Positions 6,187-8,590 of a DNA stretch of 8,590 nt are shown piece after piece. This DNA is from JBDHXE01 sp039810525 (GTDB lineage Bacteria; Bacteroidota; Ignavibacteria; Kapaibacteriales; UBA2268), in contig JBDHXE010000102.1 in NCBI GenBank assembly GCA_039810525.1, positions 1 through 8,590 on the forward strand, read 5' to 3'. Position 1 is the first letter of the stretch, and every line of letters begins with the position of its first letter. Under the pieces are notes generated by a model, which was not told the origin of the DNA, did not search any database, and saw only the letters and a list, made by a program, of their open reading frames with translations. The translations under genes were made by a program, and so were the position numbers.

Positions 6187-6222
6187 AAAGAGATATTAAA
6201 TCATTTAATATCTCTTTTTTTT
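6187..6222 (+). terminator. Intrinsic terminator after frr, shared in position with the end of bshC
   Basis: AAAGAGATATTAAA (6187-6200) pairs perfectly with TTTAATATCTCTTT (6204-6217) around a 3-nt TCA loop, with an unbroken T8 at 6215-6222. This is a 14-bp AT-rich stem with the U-tract on the plus strand, ending the ribosomal cluster. The convergent bshC stops at 6225, so its transcript would also contain the hairpin. On the minus strand the hairpin is followed only by TTTAACAAAATT, so termination there would be weaker. Confidence 0.9.
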
Positions 6223-6224
6223 CT

Positions 6225-7820
6225 TTATATCTCTATAATATAATGATTATCAGGGGCGTTTAAGGTTGCATTATAAATTTTATTAATTAATTCTCTATAA
6301 TTATTATCATTTATAAAATTAAATATGTTTAAAACTCTCTCCTGTAAGTGATTATTTGGATATACATATTTATTGCTTTTCATCAATCTATTAAATTTTG
6401 TTTCATTCTTTTTCTTTAGTTGTGATTGAGTTTTTTTCTTTAAATTAATCAATAGTTCTATTGATTTATTAATGGTTATGTCTAAATTAGTAGATAATGA
6501 TTTATCTATATCTATGATAGAATCACTTACATTATGGTATAATTTATTTATTTCGCTTTCTATATTGCTAAATGATTCTTCTAATTTATTATCAATTAAC
6601 TCATCAGCTATTTCTTTTTCAAGTTCCTTATAATTCTTCATTAAATCAATTAATTCGATATTTTCTTTTTCTAAATTTCTAATTATAAACTGATTAATGA
6701 GAGTAAAGCTGTGTCTTGCTTCTATAATAGGTATATCTAAACTATAATAATTATAAATCTGAGCTGTTTGGGCTAAATATGCTATTTCACCAGCTCCACC
6801 AACGTAAGCAGCCGTTGGCATAAAATAATCTTGTAAGATAGGTCTAAGCAATACTTTTGGCGAAAATACTATATCTTTAATATTTATCAGTTCTTCTATT
6901 TGTTCATAAGTATAAATTTGCTCGCCTATTTTATAGTTGTTATCTATTATTTCAATTTTATTTCTTAGCCCATCTTTGCAATAGAAAAAGTTAATATCTG
7001 AAGCATCAGCTTGTATTTTATAATTATATTCAGAAAGTTTATCATTTGTTTTAGAAACTAAATCTCGAATTTTATTAGGATTTAATATATCACCTTTAAT
7101 TATATCATTAAATATATAGTTTTTATATACTTCCGAAGATTTAACAAATAATAAGCCGTATTCATTAGTAAAGGTATTTATAGAGGCTATAAAATTATCA
7201 GCTAATAATTTATAATTATTAGTTATGTTATTGATTATTTCATTTATTACTGAATTTTCGTGCGAAATATCATTGATAATTTTCGATTGAATTGGAGCAA
7301 TAGAATCATCGATATTAATAGAAGAGAATAGTCTTTTATTCAAATTTTGTAATTGTAAATCTTCTATTTGATATTCTTTATATATATAATGGTAATGATT
7401 AATTTCATCTATATCATCATCGCTATCTTCTACCCAAAAGAGTGGTACAAAATCATATTCAGGATACTCATTTTTATATTTTTGGCAATAAGAAATAGCG
7501 CTTATAGCTTTGTATAAGTTATAAAGTGGACCTCCGTAAATACTTGGTTGCTGTCCTGTAACTATTACTAATGTTTTATCTTTAGTTAATAAATTGTAGT
7601 TAGTTTCTTGAATATCATTAAATGAAAAGTTATTGCTATTTTTAATAGTATTTAGTAATTGTTTTTTAAATTGCTCGGTTTGTTGTATTCTTCTATTGAA
7701 CAATACTTTTTTATCTGATATAAAATTAGAAGGGAGAAATTCTTTTAAATTAGCACTATTTTCTAAAAAATCTAAGAATAATTTGGAATAGTAAGGTATA
7801 TTATTAAAACTTATTTTCAT
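6225..7820 (-). CDS. bshC: Bacillithiol biosynthesis cysteine-adding enzyme BshC
   Basis: BshC is thought to catalyse the last step of bacillithiol synthesis, adding cysteine to glucosaminyl-malate to make this low-molecular-weight thiol in the cytoplasm. The 531-residue product has the family landmarks: VTGQQPSIYGGPLYNLYKAI (87-106, nucleotide-fold loop), FWVEDSDDDIDEINH (128-142), PKVLLRPILQDYFMPTAAYV (321-340) continuing as GGAGEIAYLAQ (341-351), and PNNHLQERVLN (488-498). Residues of about 382-475 are charged and likely form the coiled-coil arm known in BshC structures. In the second motif the family's usual EDHD reads SDDD. The gene is very AT-rich (N, I and K heavy), more so than the ribosomal genes. 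No clear Shine-Dalgarno precedes the ATG at 7820. BshA and BshB are not in the window. It converges with frr and follows the T9SS-cargo gene on the same strand, with a terminator between them. Confidence 0.93.
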   Translation of the reverse strand: MKISFNNIPYYSKLFLDFLENSANLKEFLPSNFISDKKVLFNRRIQQTEQFKKQLLNTIKNSNNFSFNDIQETNYNLLTKDKTLVIVTGQQPSIYGGPLYNLYKAISAISYCQKYKNEYPEYDFVPLFWVEDSDDDIDEINHYHYIYKEYQIEDLQLQNLNKRLFSSINIDDSIAPIQSKIINDISHENSVINEIINNITNNYKLLADNFIASINTFTNEYGLLFVKSSEVYKNYIFNDIIKGDILNPNKIRDLVSKTNDKLSEYNYKIQADASDINFFYCKDGLRNKIEIIDNNYKIGEQIYTYEQIEELINIKDIVFSPKVLLRPILQDYFMPTAAYVGGAGEIAYLAQTAQIYNYYSLDIPIIEARHSFTLINQFIIRNLEKENIELIDLMKNYKELEKEIADELIDNKLEESFSNIESEINKLYHNVSDSIIDIDKSLSTNLDITINKSIELLINLKKKTQSQLKKKNETKFNRLMKSNKYVYPNNHLQERVLNIFNFINDNNYRELINKIYNATLNAPDNHYIIEI

Positions 7821-7860
7821 AATTAAATTAATTTAGACGAATTTTATTATGATTGATTAT

Positions 7861-7897
7861 TAAAAATGAAAAAGGTGGCTTTAATTTACCACCTTTT
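7861..7897 (-). terminator. Intrinsic terminator of the T9SS-cargo gene
   Basis: Read on the minus strand, AAAAGGTGG (7897-7889) pairs with CCACCTTTT (7878-7870) around a 10-nt loop, followed by a T run and CATTTTTA down to 7861. The 9-bp stem begins 25 nt after the stop of the secreted-protein gene. It leaves only about 40 nt for a bshC promoter and leader. I see no convincing promoter in that stretch, so bshC may partly depend on read-through. Confidence 0.85.
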
Positions 7898-7921
7898 GAT
7901 AAGTCATTATAACGTTATATA

Positions 7922-8590
7922 TTATCTAACTACATTCATCATTTTTGTAACTTTCTTTCCATTAGCTGTCAAAGTAACATAGTAAACGCCAGTAGATAAA
8001 TTATTAGTATCAAAACTTAATCCAGATATACCTGGTGTAGCTAAAGAATAATTACGAACTGTCTTCACTAATTCACCCATTGAATTGAAAACTTCAATCT
8101 TTACATAAGCATTGTTGGCAATATCGTAAGATAGTGAAGCATTGCTTGTTACTGGATTAGGATAAATAGTAAAAGAGTTGATTTCTGTATTAATTTGATT
8201 TTCTACTGAGGTAGTGCCATTAGCACCTTTTGGCACTTGAATAGTACTATTACTTATATTCTCACCTTTGGTAGCGTCGAATGTAGAGTATAAAATCATA
8301 GTTGGCATTGCTTGCTGTATTATAAAATTCTGTACAAAGTAAGGGTATTTATTAATTACTCTTTGGTTAGCTGGATTAGTATATTCAGTGGTAACATGCT
8401 CAATAATTGGGACTTCGGATAAACTTGGTATAATATCAGGTATCCAAGTAAGATGATTCATCCATAAATCATCTGTAATATTAGCAGGTGATGACCATCC
8501 GTTTTTGTCATCAACATCGCGATAAGTTACCCATATATCTGTAGTTAATGTAGAATCAACTTGTACATTGCCACCACAAAGAGTCATTAC
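7922..8590 (-). CDS. Secreted protein with C-terminal T9SS type A sorting domain (C-terminal part)
   Basis: Only the last 222 residues are in the window. The frame is open at the right edge (a GTA codon precedes the ATG at 8587), so that ATG is probably internal. Visible residues 140-222 form a type IX secretion sorting domain: YPNPV (143-147), ASLSYDI, VKIEVFNSMGELVKTV (163-178), LSTGVYYVTL (198-207), and a basic end, GKKVTKMMNVVR. Such domains carry proteins across the outer membrane through the T9SS and are usually cleaved. Upstream, DIWVTYRDVDDKNGWSSPAN (18-37) resembles blades of sialidase/BNR-like beta-propellers found in secreted FCB proteins, but I see no intact Asp-box, so the passenger function is unknown. 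A G/T/S/N linker (about 118-138) separates the two parts. An intrinsic terminator follows. Confidence 0.9.
   Translation of the reverse strand, partial: VMTLCGGNVQVDSTLTTDIWVTYRDVDDKNGWSSPANITDDLWMNHLTWIPDIIPSLSEVPIIEHVTTEYTNPANQRVINKYPYFVQNFIIQQAMPTMILYSTFDATKGENISNSTIQVPKGANGTTSVENQINTEINSFTIYPNPVTSNASLSYDIANNAYVKIEVFNSMGELVKTVRNYSLATPGISGLSFDTNNLSTGVYYVTLTANGKKVTKMMNVVR

Overview
The window is AT-rich and carries ten protein-coding genes: eight complete and one cut off at each end. Two signs point to the Bacteroidota/Chlorobiota (FCB) lineage. One is a C-terminal type IX secretion (T9SS) sorting domain on the right-hand partial gene. The other is a bacillithiol synthase BshC. Several genes have recognisable GGAG/GAGG-type Shine-Dalgarno sites. 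That fits Chlorobi, Ignavibacteria or Kapabacteria-like members better than Bacteroidia or Flavobacteriia, where such sites are usually absent. This placement is inference; no rRNA is present.

Left part, minus strand (1-1817): the N-terminal 284 codons of a secreted M1-family aminopeptidase, running off the left edge, preceded 75 nt upstream by a complete EamA/DMT-type ten-helix transporter. A 227-nt divergent intergenic region (1818-2044) separates these from the central cluster. It has candidate promoters on both strands and an unusual G-rich leader on the transporter side.

Centre, plus strand (2045-6165): a translation cluster in the order rplM (L13), rpsI (S9), rpsB (S2), tsf (EF-Ts), pyrH (UMP kinase), frr (ribosome recycling factor). 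Spacing is short throughout except between rpsI and rpsB. That 154-nt gap holds a T-rich, terminator-like stretch and then a foldable leader just before rpsB, a good candidate for an autoregulatory ribosomal-protein leader. The cluster ends in a 14-bp-stem intrinsic terminator.

Right part, minus strand (6225-8590): a complete, very AT-rich bshC converging on frr, and upstream of it the C-terminal 222 residues of a secreted protein with a T9SS type A sorting domain. That gene has its own intrinsic terminator.

There is no tRNA, rRNA, CRISPR array, insertion sequence or obvious mobile element, and no gene-free stretch exceeds 300 bases. I see no clearly novel multi-gene system. The best leads are two RNA-level features, the rpsB leader and the G-rich leader of the transporter, plus a changed motif in BshC.
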